Assembly: GCA_040222875.1 (NCBI GenBank)
Contig: JAVKCG010000004.1
Location: 496,001-560,000 of the forward strand
Length of the DNA stretch: 64,000 nt
Source of the DNA: JAJCYL01 sp040222875
GTDB taxonomy: Bacteria; Bacteroidota; Bacteroidia; Cytophagales; Cyclobacteriaceae
Direction: 5' to 3'
Below, piece after piece: positions 19,242-27,798 of the stretch. A program made the position numbers and the translations under genes. A model generated the notes under the pieces. The model had not been told where the DNA came from and ran no database searches. It was given only the letters and a program-made list of their open reading frames with translations. Positions within the stretch are counted from its first letter, which is position 1. Each line of letters opens with the position of its first letter.

Positions 19242-19673
19242 ATGGCACCAGAATATCAAATAAAACTTGCTTCAGCACAAGATCTTGAGGCTATTGTAGA
19301 AGCAGGAGATTCAATTTTTGACTATCCTGTAAAACCGAATATTGCCGAAGAGTTCCTTAGGGATCCGAGGCATCATATGGCCCTCGCCTTTCTAGATGAA
19401 AAAGTTGTTGGTATGGCATCCGGTTTTGATTATTTACATCCGGATAAAAATGTTCAATTTTTTATCAACGAAGCTGGTGTAGCCGATGAACATCAGGGTA
19501 AAGGTATCGGCAGGGAACTAGTCAAATTTATATGCCGTCACGCAAAGTCGCTGGGGTGCAAAGAAGCCTGGGTTGGCACAGAGAAATCTAACATAATTGC
19601 CAGGAAGGCCTACGCAGCGGCCGGTGGAGTAGAGGCTAAAGAGCCTTTCATTTTGATCGAATTTGATCTGTGA
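19242..19673 (+). CDS. GNAT-family N-acetyltransferase
   Basis: 143 residues with the GNAT fold. Acetyl-CoA-binding motif A is NEAGVADEHQGKGIGRELVKFI (Q/R-x-x-G-x-G/A form), followed by a C-terminal SNIIARKAYAAAGG segment typical of motif B. Small and cytoplasmic. Similar to aminoglycoside 3-N-acetyltransferase (AAC(3)-I)-like and general GNAT proteins, but the substrate cannot be inferred. It is a single gene flanked by a divergent ddl gene and a convergent cystathionine synthase. Confidence 0.85.
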   Translation: MAPEYQIKLASAQDLEAIVEAGDSIFDYPVKPNIAEEFLRDPRHHMALAFLDEKVVGMASGFDYLHPDKNVQFFINEAGVADEHQGKGIGRELVKFICRHAKSLGCKEAWVGTEKSNIIARKAYAAAGGVEAKEPFILIEFDL

Positions 19674-19710
19674 TCAGGATTAATATTAATCCCGATCACA
19701 ATTATCATTA

Positions 19711-20850
19711 CTATCCCAGTGCCTGCTCCAAATCCGCGATTAAATCATCCACATCTTCAATACCAACGCTCAACCTTATCAGTGAATCCGTAAGGCCAGA
19801 CTTCAAGCGCTCCTCTTTGGGTATGCTGGCGTGGGTCATGCTAGCAGGGTGGCCCACTAAAGATTCCACACCACCTAATGACTCAGCCAGGGCAAAAACT
19901 TTAAACTTCTCCAAAACCCTGAATGACTTTTCCATTGAATCTTCGGTCATGGTGAATGAAATCATCCCACCAAAATCACGCATCTGCTTTTTTGCGGTGG
20001 CATGATCCGGATGATCTTCAAAACCAGGCCAGTAAACCTTACTGACGCCTGAATGGTTTTTTAAGTATTTCGCCACCTTGGCACCATTTTCTGAATGGCG
20101 CTGCATACGTATGTGCAATGTTTTTAACCCTCTTAAAATCAAGAAGCAATCCTGCGGGCCCGGAACCCCGCCACATGAATTTTGGATAAACTCCAATTGA
20201 TCCTTCAGTTCATCTGAGTTCACCACTACAGCACCATGAACGGCGTCTGAGTGCCCTCCTAGATATTTTGTTGCTGAATGTACTATAATATCTGCCCCTA
20301 AATCCATAGGTGTTTGCAAATAAGGAGATGCAAATGTGTTATCAACTGCTATCAAGATATCCTTCCCCGTCCTTAATTCACATATGGCCTTAATATCAAC
20401 CACTCTCATCATTGGGTTGGTAGGTGTTTCAACCCAGATCATTTTGGTATTCTCGTTCATCAGACCTTTCACTGCATCTAAGTCGGTCAAATCAGCAAAA
20501 TGAAATTTCAACCCATAATTCTGAAAAACTTTGGTCATAATTCTGTATGTGCCGCCATACAAATCATTGGTGCAGATGATTTCATCACCCGGTTTAAAAA
20601 GTTTGATAATTGCATCGGTAGCGGCCATACCTGAAGCAAAGCAAACACCATGTTTGCCATTTTCAAGTGAGGCTATGCACTTCTGGAGCGCATCCCTGGT
20701 TGGGTTTTGCGTTCTCGCATACTCAAATCCCTTATGGTCTCCTGGAGAAGCCTGGACATATGTGCTGGTCTGAAAAATTGGGGTCATTATGGCCCCTGTT
20801 GATGGATCAGGCTCCTGGCCTGCATGGATAGCTTTAGTACCGAATTTCAT
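19711..20850 (-). CDS. metB: Cystathionine gamma-synthase / gamma-lyase family enzyme
   Basis: 379 residues, PLP-dependent Cys/Met metabolism family. PLP lysine K195 lies in HSATKYLGGHSD, phosphate-binding residues in FASGMAA and Y44-A-R46, and the C-terminal SLGGVESLVGHPASMTHASI is a family signature. It makes cystathionine from an activated homoserine and cysteine, or cleaves it. Synthase and lyase cannot be told apart with confidence from sequence; the synthase name is the usual one in Bacteroidota. It has its own promoter and stands alone. Confidence 0.88.
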   Translation of the reverse strand: MKFGTKAIHAGQEPDPSTGAIMTPIFQTSTYVQASPGDHKGFEYARTQNPTRDALQKCIASLENGKHGVCFASGMAATDAIIKLFKPGDEIICTNDLYGGTYRIMTKVFQNYGLKFHFADLTDLDAVKGLMNENTKMIWVETPTNPMMRVVDIKAICELRTGKDILIAVDNTFASPYLQTPMDLGADIIVHSATKYLGGHSDAVHGAVVVNSDELKDQLEFIQNSCGGVPGPQDCFLILRGLKTLHIRMQRHSENGAKVAKYLKNHSGVSKVYWPGFEDHPDHATAKKQMRDFGGMISFTMTEDSMEKSFRVLEKFKVFALAESLGGVESLVGHPASMTHASIPKEERLKSGLTDSLIRLSVGIEDVDDLIADLEQALG

Positions 20851-20880
20851 TCTTTATGGGTTAACTGTTTTGTTTTGGCG

Positions 20881-20910
20881 CAAAAGTAGATTTTGTATGC
20901 GTGTTTCAAA
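20881..20910 (-). promoter_or_regulatory. Bacteroidota-type promoter of the cystathionine synthase gene
   Basis: On the minus strand, TTTG (complement of 20907-20910) and TACTTTTG (complement of 20881-20888) are 18 bases apart, an exact match to TTTG-N-TAnnTTTG. The box ends about 30 bases before the start codon. Confidence 0.75.
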
Positions 20911-21059
20911 GTTTTGTTGATGAAAACAATCCGTTGTTCAAATTAAACCTGCGCTTACGTGAGAAGTTGTGAAAGGATAGGCAACACTTATTTAAAAAGT
21001 TCATTGGTTATCTACCTGACATTATTTGTAACTTGTAAGTTGATTTAATTTAGAAGAAG

Positions 21060-23741
21060 ATGAAAAAATTCCTGTTAATAGTATTTGGCCTGATCTTGTT
21101 GATTTTAGCTGCAGCTGTTGTTCTTCCAATTATCTATAAAGACGACATCAAAGCTGCGATTGACTCAGAAATTGACAAAAATGTAAAAGCCAAAGTTTAT
21201 TATGATGTTGATCACTTAAACCTCACTTTGTTTAAGAATTTCCCCAACATTACTGTAGGTATGGGCAATTTTGGAGTAGTTGGCATTGACCAATTTGAAG
21301 GGGACACACTGATGTCAATGGGATCATTTGAGGTGGTGGTTGATATAATGTCTGTAATTAATGGGGAGAAAATAAATGTAAACTCCATTAGCCTTGTTGA
21401 GCCTAACATCTATGTAATCGTTTTGGCCGATGGAACCGCTAATTACGACATTGCAGTTGCATCTGAGGAGATTGAAACCCCAGCAGAAACTGATGACTCG
21501 GCTACAGCCTTCAATGTAGGAATTAATAAATGGGAAATTGTTAATGGCAACCTCATCTATTTTGATCAATCCATGAATTTTTACACTTCCATCATGGGGC
21601 TCAACCATGAAGGCAGTGGGGATTTCACTCAAGACTTATTTGACCTAACTACACACACGGCAATTGATGCCTGGAGCCTGGGCTATGAAGGTGAAGAATA
21701 TCTTACTAACAAACGCCTTGCAGTTGATTTTACAATGGCAATGGATTTGCCAAACTCAACCTACACATTCAAGCAAAATCGAATTGCTCTCAATGATTTC
21801 GGAATTGGCTTCGACGGAACCGTGGCAATGCCTGGAGACGACATCAATATGGATCTGACTTTTACAGGTCAGGACATTTCATTGGTTAGCCTCTTTTCCC
21901 TGATCCCTGGTGCGTACACCGAATACCTCGATGGTCTGGATGCTAATGCCACAATCAATTTTGGCGGCATGGTGAAAGGCACATACAACGACAACACCAT
22001 GCCTGCGATAAATGCAAAGCTTAAAGTCGATAACGGCCGCATTACATACGCCGAATATCCAATCCCCATTGAGCAACTTACTATTGACTCTGAGTTAGAT
22101 GTTCCATCAGCAGATTTGACCACCGGAAGTTTTAACCTCAACAAATTCTCAATGTTGGTTGATGGCGAAAAAATGGAGGCGACACTAGCGTTCAAAAATT
22201 TTGAAGATTACCAATGGGATTTCGGCATGAATGGGAATGTTGACCTGGCAAAACTGATGAAGCTAATGCCTATGGACAGCATGGAACTGGAAGGAAAAAT
22301 TACTGCCGCTCTTCAGACAAAGGGTAAAATGTCAGACCTTGAGGCAGAGCGTTACGACCAGTTGCCCACCAATGGCTCACTTGGAATCTCTGATTTCAAA
22401 TTTTCCAGTCCCGATTTACCTCAAGGGTTCGGGATTAAAAAATCAGAAATGACATTTGACCCAAGCACTATTGCCCTGAAATCTTTTGATGCCACATTGG
22501 GCAAAAGTGATATGCAAATGAATGGGTCATTATCAAACTACCTTGCTTATGCACTCAATGAAAATGAGATAATTAAGGGTACCCTCAATTTTAATTCCGG
22601 AACATTTGATTTGAATGAATGGATGACAGAAGAAGAAGTAGTGGAAGAGGATACAACCACCCTATCAGTAATTGAGGTGCCTACCAACATTGATTTTGTG
22701 CTGGCCTCAAATATTGGTCAGGTGCTTTACGATAACATGGCCATTAAGGATATGAAGGGTAACATCATCGTCAGGGATGGTTCCGTTAGAATGGAAGGAG
22801 TGAATATGAACCTATTAAACGGTTCAGTTTCAATGAACGGATTCTATACTACGGCAGGCGTGGACCATCCAACGTTTGACTTCGATTTAAAGGTCAGTAA
22901 ACTTTCAATACCAGAGTCGTTCAAAACATTTAGTACTATTCAAACCCTTGCACCAATGGCTGAGAAGATGATCGGCAACTTCTCTACAGATTTTAAAATT
23001 GGGGGAGCGTTGGGAGATGATATGATGCCGCTCTACGATCATTTATTCGGAGCCGGCTTGGTTGAAATTGCCGAAGCTGCTTACAAAGGCGACATGAAAG
23101 TGCTTTCTGCAGTTTCAAGCGTTACCAAGCTTGGGGCGGTAAGTAACGCCGCTAATAACGATGGCCAAATCAAATTAAAAGATGTTTTAATGCAGGCTGA
23201 AATCAAAAATGGAAGAGTTCATTTAAAACCCTTTGATCTTGAGGTTGGTGGATATAAAACAACCGTTTCTGGTAGCAATGGTGTCGACGGAAGCTTGGAT
23301 TATGTAATGAAGATGGATGTGCCCACAGGCCAACTCGCCGGAGTTGCCAATAACTTGCTTGCCTCATTCACAGGTGGACAGAGTGTAGTTGGTGAAAAAA
23401 TAAGGCTGAACCTCGGAGTGACTGGCAATTATGAAGACCCCAAAGTGAAAATCCTAAGCACAGAAAATGCCAGTGGGTCATCGCCAAAACAGGCAGTCAA
23501 ACAATCCATCAGAGCTGAAGTGGATAAGCAGAAGGCCGAAGCTGAGGCTAAGATTCAGCAAGAAATAGCTGACCAAAAAGCGGCAGCAGAAGAGGAAGCC
23601 AAAAAACAGCTTGAAAAAGCGAAAGAAGAAGTGAAAGATGCGGTAGGCGATGAGTTGAAGGAAAATCTTGGCGAAGGGGCTGAAGAGGCCAAGGATGCCT
23701 TAAAAGGATTGTTTAAGAAGAAAAAGAAAAAAGGCAATTGA
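21060..23741 (+). CDS. AsmA-like family protein
   Basis: 893 residues. An N-terminal membrane helix (about 3-25) is followed by a large beta-rich periplasmic region with the AsmA pattern (VDHLNLTLFKNFPNITVGMGNFGV near the start, and DYVMKMDVPTGQLAGVANNLLASF late). The last about 75 residues are a charged, Lys/Glu/Ala-rich helix (AEAEAKIQQEIADQKAAAEE) ending in KKKKKKGN. AsmA-like proteins are bridge-type proteins proposed to move phospholipids between the membranes; this is family knowledge, not shown here. The stop is 1 bp before a toxin-antitoxin pair, an unusual neighbour. Confidence 0.88.
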   Translation: MKKFLLIVFGLILLILAAAVVLPIIYKDDIKAAIDSEIDKNVKAKVYYDVDHLNLTLFKNFPNITVGMGNFGVVGIDQFEGDTLMSMGSFEVVVDIMSVINGEKINVNSISLVEPNIYVIVLADGTANYDIAVASEEIETPAETDDSATAFNVGINKWEIVNGNLIYFDQSMNFYTSIMGLNHEGSGDFTQDLFDLTTHTAIDAWSLGYEGEEYLTNKRLAVDFTMAMDLPNSTYTFKQNRIALNDFGIGFDGTVAMPGDDINMDLTFTGQDISLVSLFSLIPGAYTEYLDGLDANATINFGGMVKGTYNDNTMPAINAKLKVDNGRITYAEYPIPIEQLTIDSELDVPSADLTTGSFNLNKFSMLVDGEKMEATLAFKNFEDYQWDFGMNGNVDLAKLMKLMPMDSMELEGKITAALQTKGKMSDLEAERYDQLPTNGSLGISDFKFSSPDLPQGFGIKKSEMTFDPSTIALKSFDATLGKSDMQMNGSLSNYLAYALNENEIIKGTLNFNSGTFDLNEWMTEEEVVEEDTTTLSVIEVPTNIDFVLASNIGQVLYDNMAIKDMKGNIIVRDGSVRMEGVNMNLLNGSVSMNGFYTTAGVDHPTFDFDLKVSKLSIPESFKTFSTIQTLAPMAEKMIGNFSTDFKIGGALGDDMMPLYDHLFGAGLVEIAEAAYKGDMKVLSAVSSVTKLGAVSNAANNDGQIKLKDVLMQAEIKNGRVHLKPFDLEVGGYKTTVSGSNGVDGSLDYVMKMDVPTGQLAGVANNLLASFTGGQSVVGEKIRLNLGVTGNYEDPKVKILSTENASGSSPKQAVKQSIRAEVDKQKAEAEAKIQQEIADQKAAAEEEAKKQLEKAKEEVKDAVGDELKENLGEGAEEAKDALKGLFKKKKKKGN

Positions 23742-23742
23742 G

Positions 23743-23970
23743 ATGAAAAGTTTAACAATTAAGTTTCCTGATTCTATAGAAATTGATGAAAATGATTTCC
23801 TGATTTTCGTTGCTTCTAAACTTTATGAAACTGGAAAGCTTTCGTTAGGACAAGCGGCAGAACTTTCGGGATTTACGAAAAGAACATTTGCCGAACTTCT
23901 AGGAAAACATGGAGTGTCAATAGTTAACTATCCAGCTGAAGAAATTGTTGATGACATCAACAATGCCTAA
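23743..23970 (+). CDS. UPF0175-family antitoxin
   Basis: 75 residues of the UPF0175 family: a beta-strand start (LTIKFPDSIEID), then a helix-turn-helix-like core (LSLGQAAELSGFTKRTFAELLGKHGVSI) and the closing INYP-like VNYPAEEI. Members are antitoxins of type II modules with a DUF3368 PIN-like toxin, which is exactly the next gene. It starts 1 bp after the AsmA-like stop. The HTH is expected to autoregulate, but no separate promoter is evident because the upstream gene abuts. Confidence 0.88.
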   Translation: MKSLTIKFPDSIEIDENDFLIFVASKLYETGKLSLGQAAELSGFTKRTFAELLGKHGVSIVNYPAEEIVDDINNA

Positions 23971-24412
23971 AATTATTACGGATACCAGTTGCTTGATTTT
24001 GCTCTCAAAAATTGGGCAATTAAACTTACTCAATGAGCTTTATTCTGAAGTATGGGTGACTCAGGAAATAGTTAACGAATATGGTGCAGGGCTACCAAAA
24101 TTCATAAAAATATCCCGCGTAAAACCTAAATTCGTTAGACTCCTTTGGCAAATTGACAAGGGAGAGGCCTCTGCCATATCTTTGGCTTTAGAATCTGGCT
24201 ATTTACTAGCGATTGATGACCTAAAAGCAAGAAATGTAGCATTTAATCTCAAACTGAAAATAACTGGCACACTAGGGTTGTTGGTCAAAGCAAAGAAGTC
24301 AGGTCTGATCGATTCAGTTAAAGATCAGTTAAAAGCAATAGAAAAAACCGACTTCAGATTGTCAGAAGATGTTAAGAAAATAGTATTAATTCAAGCCAAT
24401 GAACTCAACTAA
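23963..24412 (+). CDS. DUF3368 PIN-like toxin
   Basis: 149 residues of the DUF3368 family with a PIN-type nuclease fold: D7 and S9 in ITDTSCLILLSKIGQ, a conserved central GEASAISLAL (acidic E), and ALDD-like AIDDLKARNVA, giving the acidic set expected of a Mg-dependent RNase. A C-terminal LGLLVKAKKSGLI closes the domain. The start is ATG 23963, overlapping the antitoxin stop by 8 bp; a longer TTG-initiated reading would run through the antitoxin and is less likely. Its end overlaps the thiolase start by 14 bp. Length and catalytic residues look intact, so the module is probably functional. Confidence 0.85.
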   Translation: MPKIITDTSCLILLSKIGQLNLLNELYSEVWVTQEIVNEYGAGLPKFIKISRVKPKFVRLLWQIDKGEASAISLALESGYLLAIDDLKARNVAFNLKLKITGTLGLLVKAKKSGLIDSVKDQLKAIEKTDFRLSEDVKKIVLIQANELN

Positions 24413-25682
24413 CGTCTTATTCATCGAAGGCACCAGAATCCCTTTCCTCCGATCAGGTACAGATTATCAGGATTTAATGGCCTATCAACTCGGAGCAATG
24501 GCTATCGGCGGCCTACTGACAAAGGCTGCTGTTGATGCCAACATTGTCGACCGGGTGATTATGGGAACGGTAGTTCACAATGTTAAAACGGCCAACGTAG
24601 CAAGAGAGTGTGGACTAACTGCTGGTATACCAAACACTGCTCCGGCTCTAACTGTTTCGCAAGCTTGCATTTCTGCCAATGCGGCCATTTGCCATGGTGC
24701 CGATTTAATCAGAACTGGCCAGGCGGATGTAGTGATTGCCGGAGGCACTGAATCCGTTTCTGATATTCCAATTGCTTTCAGGAAACAAATGCGTAAAAAG
24801 CTCTTTAACGCCCAAAAAATAAAAGGGATTGGTGATATGCTCAAGTTTGTTTTGAGCCTGCGACCGGCAGATTTCAAACCAGATGTACCATCCATTTCGG
24901 AATTTACCACCGGCCGTACTATGGGTCAGGATTGTGATTTAATGGCTGCAAGATATGGGGTGTCAAGAGAGGAACAGGATCAATTTGCAGAACGATCTCA
25001 TCAACTAGCTGCCCAGGCACAGTTAGATAAAATATTCGCAGACGAGATCACAAAAGCTGAATTTCCACCAAAATTTAAAGCCATCAATCAAGACAACACC
25101 ATCAGAGAAGACACCACCGCAGAAAAGCTTGCCAAGCTGCGTCCAGCTTTCGACAGAAAACATGGCACCTTAACAGCAGGTAATTCTTCTTTCCTAACAG
25201 ATGGTGCCGCTGTTGTGCTGCTGATGTCGGAGGCCAAAGCCAAAGAACTCGGCCTTCAAGGAAAGGCCAGAATAAAAGATTACGTTTTCACAGGCCAGGA
25301 TCCTGATGAAGAGTTACTGCTAGGCCCTGCTTATGCCACTTACAAAATATTGAAACAAAACGGCCTTGAAATTAAAGACTTTAATGTCTTTGAATACCAC
25401 GAGGCATTTGCTGCCCAAATCCTTACGAACCTCAAATGCATTGATTCTGACAAATTCGCTAAAGAGAAGATCGGCGCCTCATCGAAGCTTGGTGAGATAC
25501 CGATCGACAAATTCAATATTCATGGCGGGTCGCTTTCATTGGGGCATCCCTTTGGGGCAACTGGGGCAAGGTTATTGACTACCGCTGCCAATAGATTGAT
25601 CAGGGAAGATGGCCAACTGGCGATCTTAGCTGCCTGCGCCGCTGGAGCTCATGGTCATGCTATGGTTTTGGAAAGGGTTTAA
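24399..25682 (+). CDS. fadI: Acetyl-CoA C-acyltransferase (FadI-type 3-ketoacyl-CoA thiolase)
   Basis: 427 residues. Thiolase with all catalytic positions: C90 (SQACISAN), H383 in GHPFGATGARL, and C413 in CAAGAHGHAMVLE. It has the long FadI/trifunctional-beta insert (FRKQMRKKLFNAQK...) rather than the short biosynthetic thiolase form. It should cleave 3-ketoacyl-CoA in beta-oxidation. No fadJ partner lies beside it. Its start overlaps the DUF3368 toxin end by 14 bp, so translation of thiolase may be coupled to the toxin gene. The stop overlaps the convergent gene by 4 bp. Confidence 0.9.
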   Translation: MNSTNVLFIEGTRIPFLRSGTDYQDLMAYQLGAMAIGGLLTKAAVDANIVDRVIMGTVVHNVKTANVARECGLTAGIPNTAPALTVSQACISANAAICHGADLIRTGQADVVIAGGTESVSDIPIAFRKQMRKKLFNAQKIKGIGDMLKFVLSLRPADFKPDVPSISEFTTGRTMGQDCDLMAARYGVSREEQDQFAERSHQLAAQAQLDKIFADEITKAEFPPKFKAINQDNTIREDTTAEKLAKLRPAFDRKHGTLTAGNSSFLTDGAAVVLLMSEAKAKELGLQGKARIKDYVFTGQDPDEELLLGPAYATYKILKQNGLEIKDFNVFEYHEAFAAQILTNLKCIDSDKFAKEKIGASSKLGEIPIDKFNIHGGSLSLGHPFGATGARLLTTAANRLIREDGQLAILAACAAGAHGHAMVLERV

Positions 25683-26419
25683 TCATTCACAGGTTTTAAC
25701 AACTCACCATCCCAAATGGCACTGTACTTATTTTCCAGACCAATTAACACAATTCTCAAAACTCCATCTTCAATTATCTGCCATCCAGAAACTTCAGACT
25801 CCTCTTCCCAAAATTCACAATTACAAATAAAATCTAGTTCACCACTTTGATATTTCAGCCGTTTTTCAGTCCCATCTTTTTCAAAAACAAGAAAGTTAAA
25901 ATGTTCAGGATATCCTAGATCATAGAAATTGTCATAACCAGTATCTTCGGCGGTAAGCACTACCACTTGATTAAAATGAGGGAGGTCGTAGGTAGTTAAA
26001 ATGTGCTGGATTCTCAAATCAGTATAGTACTCCTTACCATTAATCTCAAGTTTATGCCAAACTTCCCAAGAGTATCTCCAACTAGTATCTGGATTTTGGA
26101 AAGTTTGTTTGTAATCGGTGTGGATGAGATTAATAATGGAACTTCTATCTAACACACCCGATATGTCTTTTTCTGATCCAGGATTATCTTTATTAAATAG
26201 AGCTATGTTGTTGCTAACAGATAAATATCTCAAGCGATCTCCTAAATCTTCTGTGGCCAATTGAGGTTCAATGAAATTTTCTGCAACTGATAAGAGTGTT
26301 GAATCAGTGCTTCTATGAAGATATTGGCCCTTTTTAATTTCAAACCAATCAGCAGATTGGGTTGCAGTTTGACCAAAAATTTGTCCAGAAAAAAGAGAAA
26401 TTACTAATAATCTAATCAT
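25679..26419 (-). CDS. Exported protein of unknown function
   Basis: 246 residues with a short hydrophobic N-terminus (IRLLVISLFSGQIFG) that fits a signal peptide. The rest is soluble, aromatic and acidic, and includes a single CNC (residues about 199-201). I recognise no family. Its start overlaps the NTF2-like gene stop by 8 bp on the same strand, so they are co-transcribed. It converges on the thiolase gene with a 4-bp stop overlap. Confidence 0.6.
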   Translation of the reverse strand: MIRLLVISLFSGQIFGQTATQSADWFEIKKGQYLHRSTDSTLLSVAENFIEPQLATEDLGDRLRYLSVSNNIALFNKDNPGSEKDISGVLDRSSIINLIHTDYKQTFQNPDTSWRYSWEVWHKLEINGKEYYTDLRIQHILTTYDLPHFNQVVVLTAEDTGYDNFYDLGYPEHFNFLVFEKDGTEKRLKYQSGELDFICNCEFWEEESEVSGWQIIEDGVLRIVLIGLENKYSAIWDGELLKPVND

Positions 26420-26753
26420 TCACCGCCCCAACAAGCCCAACAATCTTCACAATCTTCCCTCCCTTCACCTCAATCGATTCACAAGCCCTGAACTTGGTGC
26501 CCATTAATGAATCTTCACCTTGATAAACTATGGTGCCCCGGTCATCTGAAAATGTGGAGTCAAGCAATTCTACATTTTTCCAGGGAGTAGGGTTTGAACG
26601 CACCACCGACATCAACTCACCGGCATTTGAGGCTTGGAACATACCCATATCAGCAGTGCAATTATCATCGAGACAGGAGCGAAACTCTGCCAGGTCAACT
26701 GGTTCTTGCCAGGAATTATAATATTTAAGAATTAGGTCTTTTGTGGAACTCAT
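26412..26753 (-). CDS. SnoaL/NTF2-like fold protein
   Basis: 113 residues with the cone-shaped NTF2/SnoaL fold pattern: an N-terminal helix pair (KDLILKYYNSWQEPVDLAEFRSCL), then strands (TIVYQGEDSLMG, FRACESIEVKGGKIVKIVGLVG). No signal peptide. Such proteins may bind small ligands or act as small isomerases; nothing specific can be said. It overlaps the downstream gene by 8 bp and lies 21 bp after the stop of the dehydrogenase gene's 3' end region on the same strand. Confidence 0.65.
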   Translation of the reverse strand: MSSTKDLILKYYNSWQEPVDLAEFRSCLDDNCTADMGMFQASNAGELMSVVRSNPTPWKNVELLDSTFSDDRGTIVYQGEDSLMGTKFRACESIEVKGGKIVKIVGLVGAVND

Positions 26754-26774
26754 CTGTCAATAGCTGATTGATCT

Positions 26775-27728
26775 TCAATTTACAACATTTTGAGATTTGC
26801 CATTTAAATACGCCCTCACATTATCAATTGAAATATTGAGGAGCCTTTGCCTTGCTTCTTTAGTGGCCCATGCCTGATGAGGTGTGATAATGCAATTCGG
26901 CTGTCCGATAAGAGGATTCTTTTCGGGAGGCTCCTGTGATAACACATCCAACGCCGCTCCGGCTATTGTCCCATTTTTTAATGCTTCAGCTAAGTGTTGT
27001 TCATTAACCAATTGACCCCGACCGGTATTAATAAGCACAGCTGATTTCTTCATCAAACCCAACCTCTCCGAATCAATTAGTCCATTGGTTTCATCATTTA
27101 ATGGGCAGTGCAGCGTGATGTAATCAGATTTTTCTAATATTGTTTCTAAATCTGCATACTCATACTCCACTTCTTTCGGAGCAGGTGTGAAATAGCAAAT
27201 GTGCATCCCGAATGCTGACCCAATTTTAGCCACCTTATTACCGATGGCACCAAGTCCAACAATGCCCAAAGTTTTATCTGCCAGTTCGAATAATGGAGCA
27301 TCCCAATAACACCACTCACCTACTTCTGTCCACCTCCCATAACCCACTTTATCAGAAGTATTTCCTACATTATTTGTGAACTCCAGGATCATAGCAAAAA
27401 CATGCTGAGCCACTGAGTTGGTGCCATAGCCAGGTACATTGGTCACGGTTATACCTTTAGCATTGGCTATTTCCAAATCTATGACATTATATCCTGTGGC
27501 CGTAACTCCAACATATTCAAGGTTGGGTAATTTATTTAGGAGTTCGTTGTACAGCACAGCTTTGTTGGTAAGAATTATGTTGGCATCCTTCACCCTATCC
27601 AAATATTGCTCTGGGGTTGATTTGTCATAAACAGTCAACTCACCAAAATCCTTCAATTCATCCCAACTTAAATCCCCAGGATTGATTGTGCCACCATCGG
27701 TGACTACTATTTTGTTTGAACTAATCAT
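26775..27728 (-). CDS. D-2-hydroxyacid dehydrogenase
   Basis: 317 residues. NAD-binding GLGAIGNKVAKIGSAFG, catalytic arginine in INTGRGQLV, glutamate in LSQEPPEKNPL and histidine in ITPHQAWATKEAR form the family triad. The substrate-side EYVGVTATGYNVIDL motif resembles glycerate/hydroxypyruvate-type members. I prefer ATG 27726-27728 (MISSNKIVVTDGG); an in-frame TTG ten codons upstream adds non-conserved residues. It heads the minus-strand group and diverges from the giant FG-GAP gene, 70 bp between starts. Confidence 0.88.
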   Translation of the reverse strand: MISSNKIVVTDGGTINPGDLSWDELKDFGELTVYDKSTPEQYLDRVKDANIILTNKAVLYNELLNKLPNLEYVGVTATGYNVIDLEIANAKGITVTNVPGYGTNSVAQHVFAMILEFTNNVGNTSDKVGYGRWTEVGEWCYWDAPLFELADKTLGIVGLGAIGNKVAKIGSAFGMHICYFTPAPKEVEYEYADLETILEKSDYITLHCPLNDETNGLIDSERLGLMKKSAVLINTGRGQLVNEQHLAEALKNGTIAGAALDVLSQEPPEKNPLIGQPNCIITPHQAWATKEARQRLLNISIDNVRAYLNGKSQNVVN

Positions 27729-27798
27729 ACCTAAAGCTAAATAGGGAGCGTCTAACAAGCATATGGTTATATTTACAGGCTTAATTACCAGTTATCAT

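Noticed and set aside
27763..27798. Upstream ATG for the giant secreted protein
   Set aside because: The residues before MRLLYSLL are not part of the signal peptide, and the later ATG gives a normal signal.
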